Origin: Calditrichaeota bacterium AABM5.125.24 | GTDB taxonomy: Bacteria; Electryoneota; AABM5-125-24; Hatepunaeales; Hatepunaeaceae | NCBI GenBank assembly: GCA_002127415.1 | Contig: MWJR01000081.1 | Coordinates: 1 to 12,911 of the forward strand | Length of the DNA: 12,911 nucleotides | Reading direction: 5' to 3' | Part shown: piece after piece, positions 5,071 to 11,640 of the stretch | Position numbering within the stretch: position 1 is the stretch's first letter | Layout of the letters: every line of letters starts with the position of its first letter | Notes under the pieces: generated by a model | The model's input: the letters and a program-made list of their open reading frames with translations, nothing else | Database searches by the model: none | What the model was told of the DNA's origin: nothing | Made by a program: the position numbers and the translations under genes

Positions 5071-6704
5071 GCTTTGAATCCATCGACAGGCTCATAACGG
5101 AGACCCTGACTGAGCTGTGCCTGTCGCAGGGGATCACACGACCGAAGATCGTTCTTGAGATACCCCGCCAGAGGGAATTTGGCGACCTGTCCAGCAACGT
5201 CGCAATGACCGCAGCAGCTAAGTGCGGTATGAGCCCATACGCATTGGCCGATAAGCTGGCGGCTGCATTCACCACCTCCGCTGATGGGGTGGAGAAGGTG
5301 GAGGTGGCAGGCCCCGGCTTCCTGAACTTCCACCTGGCGCCGGATTACTTCCACCGGCTTCTGGCTGAGGTCGTTCACTCGCCGGGGGAATACGGCGACG
5401 GAGATGAAGGCGGTGGCGCAAGGTGGCTGTTTGAGTTCGTCAGCGCCAATCCGACCGGCCCTTTGAACGTGGTCAGCGCACGGGCTGCATCGATCGGCGA
5501 CAGCCTGGTCAAGGTGTTCAGGAAACGTGGGTATCAGGCTGAGAGCGAGTTCTACGTCAACGATGGCGGTGGTCAGGTGGCTTTGTTGGGTGCCTCGGCC
5601 AAGGCACGCCTGAACGAGATTGAGGGGCGAACCGAGGTTGCTGTCATCCCTGAAGGCGGATACCACGGTGATTATGTCATTGATATGGCTAATGCCTGGC
5701 GCACGGCACATCCAGGGGAGGAGCTCCCTGATGATGAGCTGACCGGGCGCTGGACGGCTGATCTGGTCCGCGAAGGTCAGGAGGAGACCCTGAGGCGGTT
5801 CCGGGTCACCTTCGACCGCTGGTTCCGGGAGAGCGAGGTCTATGCCGATGACCGTCCCGATGCTGTTGTTAGGAAGTTGAAGGATCTGGGTTTGGCTTAC
5901 GAGAAGGACGGGGCACTCTTCTTCACTGCAAGTCGGTTCGGCGATGAAAAAGACCGGGTGCTGGTGACCTCGGACGGCCGGTTCACGTATGTGGTTCCTG
6001 ACCTGGCTTATCATCTGGACAAGCGGACGCGCGGCTTCGACCGGGCGGTGGACCTTCTGGGGCCGGACCATCACGGTCACAGCATTCAGATACAGGCCGG
6101 TCTGAAGGCGCTGGGTCTGTCCGAGGAGTTCCTGCAGGTGATGCTGGTTCAGCAGGTAAACCTGAAGCGGGGCGGTCAGGAGGTCAAGATGTCCAAGCGG
6201 GCCGGGGTGGGGATAACGCTCGATGAGCTGGTCGAGGAGGTAGGTGTTGATGCAGCCCGCTTCTTCTTCCTGATGAGGAAGAGCTCCAGCCCTCTGGACT
6301 TCGACATCGACCTGGCCCGGCGGCATTCGGAGGATAACCCGGTCTATTATATTCAATATGCCAACGCCCGCATCAGGTCCATCCTGCGGCATCCTGACGC
6401 CTTCGAGCCGGGTGACGATGTTGACTTGACCTCTCTTGTCGAGCCTGAGGAGATGGATCTGCTCAGGGCTGTGGCGCGCTTCCCCTGGACGTTAAGTGCG
6501 GTGGTGCGGGGGATAGAACCGCATCCGATAACCGTATATCTCACCGACCTGGCGCGGACATTTCACCTGTTCTACCAGCGACGCAGGGTCATCGGCGATG
6601 ACCGGAGACTGACCGCCGCCAGGCTGACCCTGTGCAGGGGCGTGGCGGGCGTCCTGGCCGAGGGGCTCAGACTTATCGGGGTTGAGGCCCCGGATAGGAT
6701 GTGA
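5067..6704 (+). CDS. argS: Arginyl-tRNA synthetase, class I, with altered HIGH motif
   Basis: ArgRS charges tRNA-Arg in the cytoplasm. The 545 residues cover the N-terminal Add-1 tRNA-binding domain (~1-105, with EFGDLSSNVAM), the class I catalytic domain (FVSANPTGPL ... EFYVNDGGGQV ... DRWFRESEVY ... VPDLAYHLDKRTRGFDRAVDLLGPDHHGH), an intact KMSK (residues 374-377 in EVKMSKRAG), and the DALR anticodon domain (VYYIQYANARIRSIL to LIGVEAPDRM). The HIGH motif, normally H-x-G-H straight after PTGPL, reads N-V-V-S (residues 134-137), so both motif histidines are replaced while the flanks are well conserved. The rest is complete, so it is probably functional. Start GTG 5067 overlaps the rsfS stop (GTGA); an upstream extension within rsfS is not supported by family length. 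Confidence 0.95.
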   Translation: MSFESIDRLITETLTELCLSQGITRPKIVLEIPRQREFGDLSSNVAMTAAAKCGMSPYALADKLAAAFTTSADGVEKVEVAGPGFLNFHLAPDYFHRLLAEVVHSPGEYGDGDEGGGARWLFEFVSANPTGPLNVVSARAASIGDSLVKVFRKRGYQAESEFYVNDGGGQVALLGASAKARLNEIEGRTEVAVIPEGGYHGDYVIDMANAWRTAHPGEELPDDELTGRWTADLVREGQEETLRRFRVTFDRWFRESEVYADDRPDAVVRKLKDLGLAYEKDGALFFTASRFGDEKDRVLVTSDGRFTYVVPDLAYHLDKRTRGFDRAVDLLGPDHHGHSIQIQAGLKALGLSEEFLQVMLVQQVNLKRGGQEVKMSKRAGVGITLDELVEEVGVDAARFFFLMRKSSSPLDFDIDLARRHSEDNPVYYIQYANARIRSILRHPDAFEPGDDVDLTSLVEPEEMDLLRAVARFPWTLSAVVRGIEPHPITVYLTDLARTFHLFYQRRRVIGDDRRLTAARLTLCRGVAGVLAEGLRLIGVEAPDRM

Positions 6705-6715
6705 AATTTATCTGA

Positions 6716-6798
6716 CCGGTAGGGGCGGCATTTATGACGCCAATCTGGCGGGCGCGATGAGCATGTCCCTGCAAGAGCAGGGATCGCGCCCCTACCGG
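6716..6798. repeat. Cruciform palindromic element, GGTAGGGGCG type
   Basis: A perfect 12-bp outer inverted repeat, CCGGTAGGGGCG (6716-6727) and CGCCCCTACCGG (6787-6798), encloses two small hairpins: CGCC/GGCG (6738-6741 with 6747-6750) and TCCCTG/CAGGGA (6766-6771 with 6778-6783). The whole can fold as a three-stem cruciform. It lies just after argS, has no T-tract, and stands 14 bases before another palindromic element. Confidence 0.8.
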
Positions 6799-6812
6799 AT
6801 TATAAAGAGCAG

Positions 6813-6892
6813 ATATTGTCATTGCGATTTGCGTAGCGCCGAAGCAATCTGTTTGGAAGAAGATTGCTTCGCTTCGCTCGCAATGACAATAT
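6813..6892. repeat. Palindromic intergenic element, GTCATTGCGA family, copy 2
   Basis: Left arm ATATTGTCATTGCGA (6813-6827) pairs perfectly with TCGCAATGACAATAT (6878-6892). The inner arms GAAGCAATCT and AGATTGCTTC also pair. It shares GTCATTGCGA, GCGCCGAAGCAATCT, AGATTGCTTC and CGCAATGACAAT with the copy at 1759-1828, but differs in the middle of the arm and in the loop, so the termini and the GAAGCAATC core are the conserved parts. Confidence 0.85.
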
Positions 6893-6946
6893 TGTGATTT
6901 CTATTAGTAAAATCATAAGACAATTAACAACACACACAGGAAACCT

Positions 6947-7861
6947 TTGCCTTCAGCTGAACATATAACAGTCGTGGGATCCGTAGCGCTGGATACCATT
7001 GAGACCCCTTATGGCAGGGCGGAGGATACCCTGGGGGGGTCGGCCGTTTACATCGGTGCGGCGGCCTCGCTGTATTCACCCGTGCACCTGGTAGCGGTGG
7101 TGGGGGACGATTTTCCGATGGAGAGCCTCGATTTCCTGCGGGAGCGCGAGGTTGACCTGGAGGGCGTCAGGGTTGAGCCGGGCTCGACCTTCCGCTGGGA
7201 GGGTCGCTACCACCGGAATATGAATCGCCGCGATACCATTCGCACCGAGTTGGGGGTTTTCGAGGGCTTTCGTCCGGAGTTGCCGGCCAGTGCCGCCGAA
7301 GCGAACTACCTGATGCTGGCCAATATCGACCCCGACCTGCAGCTCGATGTGCTGAAGCAGCTCAAGGATCCGCAACTGGTTGCTTTTGACACGATAAAGC
7401 ACTGGATAAGGGATAAGCACGGGCAGATCGAGGAGCTTATCCGGCAGATGGATGTCGTCATCATCAACGACGAGGAGCTGGAACTCCTGACCGGGGCCGG
7501 GTCGCTGCTCGCCGGAGCCGACCAACTGCTCGAGATGGGTACTCGCTGTGTGGTGGTCAAGAAAGGGGAGCACGGTGCAATCCTCGTGGGTCGTGATGAA
7601 GTCCCCTTCTTATGCCCGGCCTATCCACTGGCTGAGCCGAAGGACCCCACCGGCGCAGGCGATACCTTTGCCGGAGCGATGCTGGGCTACCTGGCGGCTA
7701 CCAGCGACCACAGCCCGTTCAACTTCAGGCGTGCCGTGGTTTATGGTTCAATCGCCGCCTCCTTCACGGTTGAGGGATTCGGTCTGGATAGGCTGATGAA
7801 TCTGACCCACAGTGAGCTTGACGCGCGCTTCCGGGAGTATCGGGCAATGGTGGAGTTTTGA
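6947..7861 (+). CDS. PfkB-family sugar/nucleoside kinase (ribokinase-like, substrate unknown)
   Basis: A 304-residue PfkB kinase. The N-terminal substrate region has GSVALDTIETP and LGGSAVYIGAAAS (residues ~29-41), followed by VAVVGDDF. The C-terminal PfkB signature DPTGAGDTFAGAMLGYLAA begins at residue 233 and contains the catalytic base Asp239 and the anion hole GAGD. The overall sequence, including RWEGRYHRNMNRRDT, NYLMLANIDP and VVIINDEELELLTG, resembles the ribokinase subgroup known as group C, whose substrate is not established as far as I know. Start TTG 6947 is supported by AGGA (6938-6941) five bases upstream (CACAGGAAAC). Its stop overlaps the mtnA start (TTGA), so the two proteins are probably made together and may act in one pathway, for example salvage of a ribose or methylthioribose derivative; this is inference. 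Confidence 0.88.
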   Translation: MPSAEHITVVGSVALDTIETPYGRAEDTLGGSAVYIGAAASLYSPVHLVAVVGDDFPMESLDFLREREVDLEGVRVEPGSTFRWEGRYHRNMNRRDTIRTELGVFEGFRPELPASAAEANYLMLANIDPDLQLDVLKQLKDPQLVAFDTIKHWIRDKHGQIEELIRQMDVVIINDEELELLTGAGSLLAGADQLLEMGTRCVVVKKGEHGAILVGRDEVPFLCPAYPLAEPKDPTGAGDTFAGAMLGYLAATSDHSPFNFRRAVVYGSIAASFTVEGFGLDRLMNLTHSELDARFREYRAMVEF

Positions 7862-8895
7862 CCCGCAGCCTGGGTGCCGAAGGGCTGCCGCTGCGCACGT
7901 CAATCGCCTGGGTTGAGGGTCGGATCAGATTCATCGACCAGAGGCTACTGCCCGGGCAGCTTAACATCATTGAGACTGACGACTGGCAGCAGGTCGCCGA
8001 TGCCATTGACACACTGGCCCTGCGTGGAGCGCCCCTTATCGGCGTGGCGGCGGCACTCGCGGTGGCAGCCACCGCGATGAAGACTGGTGCAGATGGGGTT
8101 AGGGATGGGGTTATTTCGGCCATCGACGGTCTGGCTGCTACCCGTCCCACGGCGGCGAACCTGTTCCGGGCGCTGGAGCGGATGCAGCGGGTGGTTGACA
8201 GGACAGTGGATGACAGTGATCTTGAGCAGATGCTGGTGGATGAAGCGCTCGGCGTTCTCGACGACGACAGGCGTCTCTGCAGCGCCATTGGCAGGCATGG
8301 CAACAAGCTGATACCCGATACCGCCCGGATACTGACGGTGTGCAACACCGGCTTCCTGGCAACTGCCGGTGAGGGAACAGCTCTTGCCGCGGTCTATCGA
8401 GCCCGTGATGCAGGTAAGAAAGTTCAGGTGTTCGTCTGCGAGACCCGACCGCTGCTGCAGGGAGCCAGGTTGACCGCCTGGGAGCTGACGGAGGCCGGGA
8501 TACCGGTCACGCTGATGGTCGATTCAGCTGCAGCCGGATTGATCGCGGAAGGCGGTGTCGATCTCTGTCTCATCGGTGCAGACCGCATCGCTGCCAATGG
8601 TGACGTGGTCAACAAGGTGGGGAGTTATCAACTGGCACTGGCCTGTAAGCATCACGACCTGCCGTTCTATGTGGCGGCGCCCGGAACAACCGTCGATACG
8701 GCCTGTTCCGACGGCAGTGTGATTCCTGTCGAAGAGAGGTCGGCCGAAGAGGTCGCCTACTGGGCTGGTCAGAGGGTGGCGCCGACCGGCGTCTCTGTAT
8801 GGAACCCGGCATTTGACCACGTTCCTGCCGATTTGGTAACCGGAATAATCACCGAGGAGGGGGTCATACACCCGCCTTACATATTTGAAAGTTAA
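7858..8895 (+). CDS. mtnA: Methylthioribose-1-phosphate isomerase
   Basis: MtnA converts 5-methylthioribose-1-phosphate to 5-methylthioribulose-1-phosphate in the methionine salvage pathway; it belongs to the eIF2B-alpha-like superfamily. The 345 residues match family length. Motifs: RGAPLIG (56-62), VCNTGFLATAGEGTAL with Cys162 in the place of the catalytic cysteine, CETRPLLQGARLTAWEL, IGADRIAANGDVVNKVGSYQLA with Asp242 as the likely catalytic aspartate, and WNPAFDHVP near the end. CETRPLLQGARLTAWEL favours MtnA over ribose-1,5-bisphosphate isomerase, though close relatives can have other pentose-phosphate substrates. Start TTG 7858 overlaps the kinase stop (TTGA), with GGTGGAG just upstream; an N-terminus leading to IRFIDQRLLPGQL is as expected. 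The next enzymes (MtnB, MtnP) are not in the window. Confidence 0.93.
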   Translation: MTRSLGAEGLPLRTSIAWVEGRIRFIDQRLLPGQLNIIETDDWQQVADAIDTLALRGAPLIGVAAALAVAATAMKTGADGVRDGVISAIDGLAATRPTAANLFRALERMQRVVDRTVDDSDLEQMLVDEALGVLDDDRRLCSAIGRHGNKLIPDTARILTVCNTGFLATAGEGTALAAVYRARDAGKKVQVFVCETRPLLQGARLTAWELTEAGIPVTLMVDSAAAGLIAEGGVDLCLIGADRIAANGDVVNKVGSYQLALACKHHDLPFYVAAPGTTVDTACSDGSVIPVEERSAEEVAYWAGQRVAPTGVSVWNPAFDHVPADLVTGIITEEGVIHPPYIFES

Positions 8896-8942
8896 GCTAT
8901 CAGATAAATAAACAGGCAGTGTCCAGGAATAATTGAGATGTG

Positions 8943-8998
8943 GTAGTCGCGGTTGTCCTCAACCGTGACACAGTCGGGGCTGGGACAGCCCCGACTAC
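8943..8998. repeat. Cruciform palindromic element, GTAGTCG...CGACTAC type
   Basis: Outer stem GTAGTCG (8943-8949) pairs with CGACTAC (8992-8998). Inside are CGGTTG/CAACCG (8950-8955 with 8960-8965, four-base loop) and GTCGGGGCT/AGCCCCGAC (8973-8981 with 8987-8995, five-base loop). The last stem shares bases with the outer stem, so the two are alternative folds. The spacer 8896-9079 otherwise holds only the Shine-Dalgarno of the next gene (GAGG, 9071-9074). Confidence 0.8.
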
Positions 8999-9079
8999 AG
9001 CCCTTCAACAAACTGTTATCTAATAACTTACTGTGCCATTGCAATTAATCAAGGGCACTATCAATAAACTGAGGTAACA

Positions 9080-10120
9080 ATGAAAACCTTGCGTCTGTCA
9101 ATTACGTTAGTAATTGCCATATTCCTTATAGCAGGCTGCATCTCGCCTGAAATGCGCACGGCACGTATCGCCATCAACGAGACCGATTGGGAGCGGGCTC
9201 TGAGTGCCCTGGATGCCGAGTTGGCACGCACATCCGGGAGTGCCGAGGCGTTCTATCTCAAGGGACACTGCTATGAAAAGCTGAGCGATTGGGAGCGAAT
9301 GTCACTCTACTACGACAGCTCGCTGACGGTTTCCAACCAGTTTGAAACTAAAATCCACGACAGTCGTCTGCGCCTTGTGAGTCGTTATTATAACCGGTCA
9401 TCGGCGGCCTATGACAGTTCGCGTTTTGAACAGGCTCTCGTAGAGCTTGACACCGCCATCATCATCGACCCGCACGATCCGCTCCTTTATCGTCAGGCCG
9501 CTATCACCGCCTATTATGGCGATCTGTTTGACGTGGCTGCCGGTTACGCGATGAAGTCCATTGAACTGGAGAAGGACGGCGAGAAAAACCTCTCGGTGCG
9601 CGAGGTTATGCTGGCCATCAGCCGCAGCAGGGAGGAGCATAATGAGACCATCAGGTGGGCACAGGAGCTGATGTCTGAGATTGACCCCACCGAGGATATC
9701 GACAGCTACCTCAGAGCATACGATGCACTCGTTGCGGCATATATGAGTCTCGGAGAGAATGATAAGGCTCAAGAGGTGACGAAGGAAGCTATCAATCTGT
9801 TTCCTGATCAGATTGAGCTGAAAATGAATCTGGCATTGCTGATGATCAAGCGAAAGAATTACGATGCCGCCAGTGGGATTTATTATGAGGTTCTCGCGAT
9901 GGACCAGGATAACTTCGATGCCAACCTCAACATCGGGACCATTCTGGTAAATGAGGACAGGTGGGAGGAGGCCATACCCTACCTTGAAAGGGCTCACCGG
10001 ACGGATCCCCAGAATCTGATTACGGTTCAGAACCTGATGGCGGCATACTACAATAGCGAACAGTATGAGAAGGGCGAGGAGATGAAGAATAAACTGGATG
10101 CACTCACAGGAGAGGAATAA
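9080..10120 (+). CDS. TPR-repeat lipoprotein (function unknown)
   Basis: A 346-residue lipoprotein precursor. MKTLRLSITLVIAIFLIAGC is a textbook type II signal peptide, with the lipobox IAGC placing the modified cysteine at residue 20. The mature part is helical with tetratricopeptide-like pairs throughout: ...AEAFYLKGHCYEKLSDWERMSLYYDSSL, AAYDSSRFEQALVELDTAIIIDP, AYMSLGENDKAQEVTKEAINLFP, LALLMIKRKNYDAASGIYYEVLAMD, IGTILVNEDRWEEAIPYLERAHRTDP. Such proteins act as scaffolds in the periplasm or at the outer membrane; the partner cannot be told. ATG 9080 has GAGG five bases upstream. The +2 residue after Cys is Ile rather than Asp. uppS follows after 33 bases, so they may share a transcript. Confidence 0.88.
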   Translation: MKTLRLSITLVIAIFLIAGCISPEMRTARIAINETDWERALSALDAELARTSGSAEAFYLKGHCYEKLSDWERMSLYYDSSLTVSNQFETKIHDSRLRLVSRYYNRSSAAYDSSRFEQALVELDTAIIIDPHDPLLYRQAAITAYYGDLFDVAAGYAMKSIELEKDGEKNLSVREVMLAISRSREEHNETIRWAQELMSEIDPTEDIDSYLRAYDALVAAYMSLGENDKAQEVTKEAINLFPDQIELKMNLALLMIKRKNYDAASGIYYEVLAMDQDNFDANLNIGTILVNEDRWEEAIPYLERAHRTDPQNLITVQNLMAAYYNSEQYEKGEEMKNKLDALTGEE

Positions 10121-10123
10121 AAT

Positions 10124-10157
10124 TGATGAAGGATGAAGGATGAAGGATGAAGGATGG
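10124..10157. repeat. Heptanucleotide tandem repeat (GATGAAG) in front of uppS
   Basis: From 10125 the unit GATGAAG repeats four times in perfect register to 10152, followed by a partial GATG that supplies the uppS start codon. Each unit carries a Shine-Dalgarno-like GAAGG and an ATG (10126, 10133, 10140, 10147, then 10154). Because the period is 7, successive ATGs fall in different frames. The first two open five-codon reading frames (MKDEG) that end in TGA; those at 10140 and 10147 also end soon after. Only ATG 10154 opens uppS. Confidence 0.9.
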
Positions 10158-10891
10158 ATGAGTCGGAGCTGAAACGCACCATACTCGCTGCGGGCGGGGT
10201 TCCTCAACATATCGCCTTCATAATGGACGGCAACGGAAGGTGGGCCAGGCAGCGGGGTCTGCCCCGAATAGCCGGTCACCGGCAGGGGGTCAGAACCGTG
10301 CGGAAGATGGTCGAGACCGGTCCTGAGATCGGGGTAGAGGTGATGACCTTTTACACCTTCTCGGCCGAGAACTGGCGCCGCCCGCGTCCTGAAGTTACAG
10401 CGTTGATGCAGCTCCTGCTCGAGTCCATAAATCGTGAGCTCGAAGACCTGAAGCGCAACGGGGTATCGCTGCGGGTCATCGGTGATCTTGACAGCTTACC
10501 CCGGAAACCACGAAAAGCCCTCGAACGGGCAATTGTCGAGACGGCCGATAACCGGAGGCTCATACTCGTCCTGGCGCTGAGTTATTCAGGACGCAGGGAG
10601 ATCATTCAGGCAGTAAACCGGATCATCAGGGCTGAGGTTGAATCTATCGATGAGGGGGAGTTCAGCCGGTATCTGGATACGAGCGGTCTGCCCGACCCGG
10701 ACCTGCTCATCAGGACCTCCGGGGAGTTCCGGCTCAGCAACTTCCTGCTCTATCAGTTAGCCTACACAGAGATTGTTGTGACCGAGCGGCTCTGGCCCGA
10801 TTTCAGCCCACGGGACCTGTTCGAGTGCATAGCCATCTACAAGCAGCGGGAGCGGCGCTTCGGTAAAACCAGCGAGCAGGTGGCAAGGTGA
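10154..10891 (+). CDS. uppS: Isoprenyl transferase / undecaprenyl diphosphate synthase (cis-prenyltransferase)
   Basis: UppS adds isopentenyl units in cis to farnesyl diphosphate to make the C55 lipid carrier for peptidoglycan and O-antigen, at the inner face of the membrane. The 245 residues are of normal length. Motifs: HIAFIMDGNGRWA (19-31) with the catalytic Asp25, AGHRQGV (40-46), TFYTFSAENWRRP (65-77), RTSGE (187-191) followed by RLSNFLLYQLAYTE, and the C-terminal RRFGK. Start ATG 10154 has GAAGG (10142-10146) at a seven-base distance. It is the last ATG in frame of a heptamer repeat, so copy-number changes would alter its leader. The usual partners cdsA, dxr and rseP do not follow; instead its stop overlaps the next gene's GTG (GTGA). 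Confidence 0.95.
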   Translation: MDESELKRTILAAGGVPQHIAFIMDGNGRWARQRGLPRIAGHRQGVRTVRKMVETGPEIGVEVMTFYTFSAENWRRPRPEVTALMQLLLESINRELEDLKRNGVSLRVIGDLDSLPRKPRKALERAIVETADNRRLILVLALSYSGRREIIQAVNRIIRAEVESIDEGEFSRYLDTSGLPDPDLLIRTSGEFRLSNFLLYQLAYTEIVVTERLWPDFSPRDLFECIAIYKQRERRFGKTSEQVAR

Positions 10892-11622
10892 ATGCCACTC
10901 GCCTAAAGACCGGTAATGGAACTGTGAAACCTGGGGGTGAGGAACTGCAGAAGTGGGTTCAGGATAACCTCGGAACTGGTCGTTGGGTTAAAGGCGCATA
11001 TCCGACCGTAGCGCCGAGCTGTGCAGATGAAGTCTCACGTCTGTTGAAAGGATACACCGGTCCTGTGATGGTGGTCGGCAGCGGGAGCAGCTTTGATGCC
11101 GAATTTGACCCGGGGCCGGGAACGCTGATACTGCTGACTGGATCGCTGAGGGGGCGCCTCGACATCTCAACAGCCGACCAGACCCTGACCGTAAGTGCCG
11201 GTTGGCCGGTGGCGGAGGTTAACGGCAGGCTGGATGAAGCGGGCTTTGTGGTTCCCGGCTTAATCAGGTTTGATACCGGGACCATCGGGGGCAGATTGGC
11301 GACGGTGTCGTCCCGACCGGCTGCCGATGTGGCTGATGGATGGATACAATCCCTGTTGGGACTGGAGGTGGTTCTCCCTACGGGTGAGTCGGTCAGGCTG
11401 GGTGGCAGTTGCATAAAAGACGTGGCCGGCTACGACCTGCGCCATATGTTCGCGGGAAGCCGCGGCACGGCCGGGGTAATAGTTGAACTCATCTTTCGCT
11501 GCCTGCCAGTTTCTGCATACCGGAGGACGGGACACGCCGTCGGTTACAGCCCTGCCGGTCGCCGGGATCAAAGATGGCTGCGACTGTTCGATCCGACGGA
11601 ACGGATGCGGACAGGCGCTTGA
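10888..11622 (+). CDS. Compact FAD-binding (PCMH-type, GlcE-like) protein
   Basis: A 244-residue protein with a complete FAD-binding_4 (PCMH) domain: AYPTVAPSCADEVSRLL, the pyrophosphate loop VVGSGSSFD, DQTLTVSAGWPVAEVNGRLDE, TGTIGG (residues 130-135), LGLEVVLPTGESVRLGG, KDVAGYDL (177-184), FAGSRGTAGVIVELIF. This resembles GlcE, the FAD-binding subunit of glycolate oxidase, and related D-lactate/glycolate dehydrogenases. These are typically 350 residues or more; here the substrate-domain stretch after FRCLP is cut to about 20 residues before a GlcE-like end (RWLRLFDPTERMR). Both ends look intact, so it may be naturally compact or carry an old internal deletion. Oxidation of a 2-hydroxyacid is only a guess. 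GTG 10888 overlaps the uppS stop, with AGGTGG (10878-10883) upstream. No GlcD or GlcF is seen. Confidence 0.75.
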   Translation: MNATRLKTGNGTVKPGGEELQKWVQDNLGTGRWVKGAYPTVAPSCADEVSRLLKGYTGPVMVVGSGSSFDAEFDPGPGTLILLTGSLRGRLDISTADQTLTVSAGWPVAEVNGRLDEAGFVVPGLIRFDTGTIGGRLATVSSRPAADVADGWIQSLLGLEVVLPTGESVRLGGSCIKDVAGYDLRHMFAGSRGTAGVIVELIFRCLPVSAYRRTGHAVGYSPAGRRDQRWLRLFDPTERMRTGA

Positions 11623-11640
11623 ACCGCCCTGCGCGGCGCT

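Noticed and set aside
5007..6392. Long open frame (461 codons) on the - strand
   Set aside because: It lies entirely opposite argS, whose translation shows ArgRS motifs throughout; GC-rich DNA often leaves such antisense frames open, and its translation shows no domain.
8943..8998. Rho-independent terminator for mtnA
   Set aside because: Strong stems are present but no T-tract follows, and the design matches a dispersed cruciform element better.
9039..9067. Promoter TTGCAA-17-CAATAA for the TPR lipoprotein
   Set aside because: The -10 box is poor and the predicted start would fall at the Shine-Dalgarno, leaving almost no leader.
10124..10157. Short CRISPR-like or iteron array
   Set aside because: The unit is seven bases without spacers, there is no cas or rep gene nearby, and it directly abuts the uppS start.
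11620..11640. Possible fusion or read-through of the FAD-binding gene into the AsmA/TamB-like gene
   Set aside because: They share a frame with one TGA between them, but the next gene has its own ATG and an N-terminal membrane helix, as expected for a separate protein.
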